Below, in pieces: positions 61,179 to 64,000 of a stretch of DNA of 64,000 nucleotides. Origin of the DNA: Taeniopygia guttata (Eukaryota > Chordata > Aves > Passeriformes > Estrildidae); NCBI RefSeq assembly GCF_048771995.1, contig NC_133024.1:60036501-60100500 (forward strand), read 5' to 3'. The notes beneath the pieces are model-generated. The model saw only the letters and a list, made by a program, of their open reading frames with translations, had not been told where the DNA came from and did no database searches. The position numbers were made by a program, and so were the translations under genes. The number at the start of each line of letters is the position of its first letter. Position 1 is the stretch's first letter.

Positions 61179-64000
61179 ACTTTTTAGAAAAATGGACTTG
61201 ACTTTTGTACAGGTTCTTGCACAGCTGTGTTAGTTATGGCACTGACAGCTGTTCCTTTTCTTTTCCTAAAGGATGCATTCTCCAGACAATACTTTTACCT
61301 GAGATTGCAATATAGCTTTCCTGTAGTTCATGTAGTCACACTGTCCCTCATGGACTCTGCTCACAGTTACAGCCTTGCCTTAGGTCTTCCCCTCTGGAAT
61401 TTCTCATCTTCTAACAGGTGTGTAATCCCAAGATCTGATCTCATTTCTTACTAAGATGGATCACCCTTTGTTTTCAGAACAGTAGTACTTAACACTAAGG
61501 TGTTATAATAGGTCATCCTTTTTCAGATATTAGGTAATCTTGATTTCCAGTTGCCTGTTGGAATTGCAGCCAACAAAACTAAAATAATACAGGCACATCA
61601 GAAGCATGATATATGGTGTTGCTTTAAAGGAGAACACTGTTTTTATTTATTATGTGGTGCCACTTTTCCAGCCAAGAAAGACTGGAAGTTTTTCAAAACT
61701 AAGTTTTCTCCAGTGATGCTCTCTCCTATTATGTGCTATCAATCTTTATTTTCTTTTTTTTTTTGCAAGTCCACAGCATTGCAAAGCTAACATTGCCATA
61801 AAACCCTGTCAAGATCTTCCATTTTTTTTAAATAAATGTAGAATAGAAGAAAAAGTCCATAAAGTGTAAAGTATTATATTTTTTATATTTACAGTGGAAG
61901 AAGATAGAAGGCAAATGTGGAGTGCAAAATTTGTGTATCCTCTGAGTTAAGTATGTTGCTTATATTATGAGGTTATTGAATAACTTAATACAACTAAATC
62001 TGGAGGTAATGAACATGCACTAGTGTAGAGAGGAAACCCTGTTGGTGTAACCAAGGGCGTGTGATTGTTGGGCTTACTTATCCAGTCTGTCTTACTGACT
62101 TGATCGTATGTTGGCAGAGATAGTTGCAAAATTCCAAGAATTAGGCAATTTGTTTCCCATTGGCATTTCTTGTGGGTATGTTGCATATATTGTATTTTAT
62201 TGTATTGGTTTTTATTCAATCAGGACATGTTTTTTTTATTGAGTACTTAGTGAAGACAATCAATAATAGAACTAACAACTGTATTGACCTCTTAGAAAGA
62301 AATTGTGGGTAGCTTGTAGCTTGTTTAGTTATACTCTGAGAACACTTAAAATTGTGATGAATGGGTAACTAGTTTTCTTCTTTCAGTGATGCATTAGATG
62401 GTATTCCCCATGTGTTTAGAATAGTCATATTGTTATTGTGTTATCTCTTTTACTTAGCAAAAGGGAAGTCTGTTGACTCAGATGGAATTTCAGAATCAGA
62501 ATTTACTGACACAAAAAGCTAAGCTTTATTTTATCAGAATACAGTTGGTTTTACTTCTGTATGCACCAGAATTTTAAAAGCATAATTGAATTGAATTTGA
62601 TCAAAAGTCACCTTTTCATTTGAAGTTAAAAAAAAACTCTATAAACTATTTTTTTGGTATGTAAATTGTACATGTCACTGGCATACCAGCATACTTCAGA
62701 TTTTTTGACTTGTCTCTCTAATGGGGTGATAAAACAGGAAATTTTTAAGGAATTACAAAAAATTATTTTTCAGAATAGCTACTGATCATTTCAGATTTTT
62801 AAGAAATTAATTTCAAAGAAAACTTTGTTCATAACAATAAAATAAATCTGTTTTGCCATGTGTAATGATTGTTAGGAATTCCCTTACAGGAAATCTTTCA
62901 CTGCTTTTCAGTGGTTTTTTGGTTTTGTTTTTTCTCCATTGAAAATGGTTATCGTCTGCAATTGGCAGGAGCAGTTATTCTCTAAGTTTCAGGTCTGAAA
63001 ATGCAAATCACTAATGAATTTACTTTTTGTTTAATATTTAGCATCCTTCTATTTCTAACAGTTTTTAAAATGCTGATGAATCTTTATGGTACTATATTTA
63101 CTTTATAAAAATAATTTATTCAGTTTTGTTTATAGTTCTCTTAGCTGCCCTTGTTCTACTGTGGTACAAGAATTCCACAACTTAATTACATTCCTCAGGA
63201 AATGAGAGTCTTATACTTGGAATAGTGTCAAACACAAAAAAACTAAATCTTGATTTTCATTAACTTCTTTTGCCTCACACAAATCCTAGAATTTCAAAGC
63301 CTTAAATATTTTGTGTTTTTGTTGTACAACTATATTTGACCATGAAAAAATGGGTTTTGTTTGGCTGGGTTTTTTTTAGCTAGCACTGGCATTGAGATTG
63401 TTTGGTAAACATTCATAAAAAGTTTGCTGGGAGCCAGTTGCACTAGTTGGAAGGAGCTGAAGGAAAAAGATTCGTACGTGTGCAATTCATACCCTAATGT
63501 AAATCACAAAATACTGCATATATGTTTTAATGGATTATACACCTAGATTTTATGTGCTTCTTATGGTTTTGAAAAGTGGTTATGTATATAAAGCATCATT
63601 AAATATGGCTCTTTTTGTGCAGTATAAACGACATTCTGTGGGGTTTTTCCAACTAATTCTTTACTCCAGTCATTATTTCAAAATACAAATGTATAAACTG
63701 TTAGTAGCTTACTCACTTTTTTAGTAGCTGCTCACTTTTTTTGCTTCTTCAGTTTAACCAGTCTGATGTAAAACTTGGAAATACCTCCATACATCTGCTT
63801 TGAGTGATTTTGTTCCCCTGCCTTTGATCTTCATGTTAGAAATTTAGGTGTAGCCTTTTCTGGAAGGATTTTGAAACAGCTGAGTTTATAGGATTGTAAT
63901 GCTAGAAGTGCAAAAAGGAAATTCAGAAGGGAGTTGGGTTGTTTTTCAAGTCTCAGCCATTTCAAATTTTTGCATCAGAGAAATTATTTAGACAGCTTTT

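Larger units (their letters stand above)
36372..64000 (+). other. LRCH1: LRCH1 intron 1 (5' part, runs off the window)
   Basis: No segment downstream of the donor translates to LRCH1 leucine-rich repeats in any frame that I could recognise, so the remaining 27.6 kb is taken as intron. Mammalian LRCH1 also has a very large first intron. The + strand looks T- and G-rich, as long vertebrate introns tend to be. It contains CR1 ends, a MIR, an LTR fragment and simple repeats, listed separately. Open frames of up to 128 codons show no family match. Short alternative exons or intronic enhancers could be hidden. Confidence 0.7.

Noticed and set aside
36372..64000. A second LRCH1 exon in the window
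   Set aside because: I looked for the expected leucine-rich repeat continuation beginning with Asp-Leu-Ser and found none in any frame. A translated search could still reveal a short exon.
1..64000. tRNA, rRNA, snRNA or CRISPR-type loci
   Set aside because: No cloverleaf with a GGTTCRANTCC box, no U6/U1-like start and no regularly spaced direct repeats were seen. One GGTTCAATCC string at 40479 belongs to a CR1 end.

Overview
This is vertebrate nuclear DNA, most likely from a bird. It has long AT-rich non-coding stretches, one sharp CpG island, a split gene, CR1 LINE 3' ends carrying the ATTCTATG-type terminal motif, a copy of an avian-looking ERVL-like LTR, and old MIR SINE remnants. There is no bacterial gene density, operon, CRISPR array or phage-like block. 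Placing it among Neoaves or passerines rests on remembered LTR resemblance and is inference.

Only one protein-coding gene can be supported. At 35.4-36.7 kb a TATA-less CpG-island promoter leads into exon 1 of LRCH1 (leucine-rich repeats and calponin homology domain containing 1) on the + strand. The coding part is 36125-36371, 82 codons plus one base. It ends at a consensus GT donor in phase 1. The split codon would begin with G, which fits the conserved Asp that follows in LRCH proteins. No later exon was recognised, so 36372-64000 is read as the 5' part of a large first intron.

The region 1-35.4 kb upstream of LRCH1 holds no recognisable gene. It contains a probable solo LTR (8241-8827) flanked by a GACT repeat, a degraded CR1/L3-type LINE with recognisable endonuclease and reverse-transcriptase motifs (about 25.48-26.48 kb), a MIR fragment, small CR1 ends, a G-quadruplex-capable G/T tract and several homopolymer tracts. 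It also holds a perfect 22-bp palindrome that fits the relaxed RFX X-box consensus. In human the upstream neighbour is RUBCNL in divergent orientation. I could not identify any RUBCNL exon here.

The intron contains CR1 ends, a second MIR, a partial copy of the same LTR family, short tandem duplications, two clear inverted repeats and an AT-rich palindrome cluster near 49.4-49.5 kb. I found no convincing undescribed system. The most useful follow-ups are the in-frame upstream extension of LRCH1 exon 1, the X-box palindrome, the G4 tract and the AT palindrome cluster.
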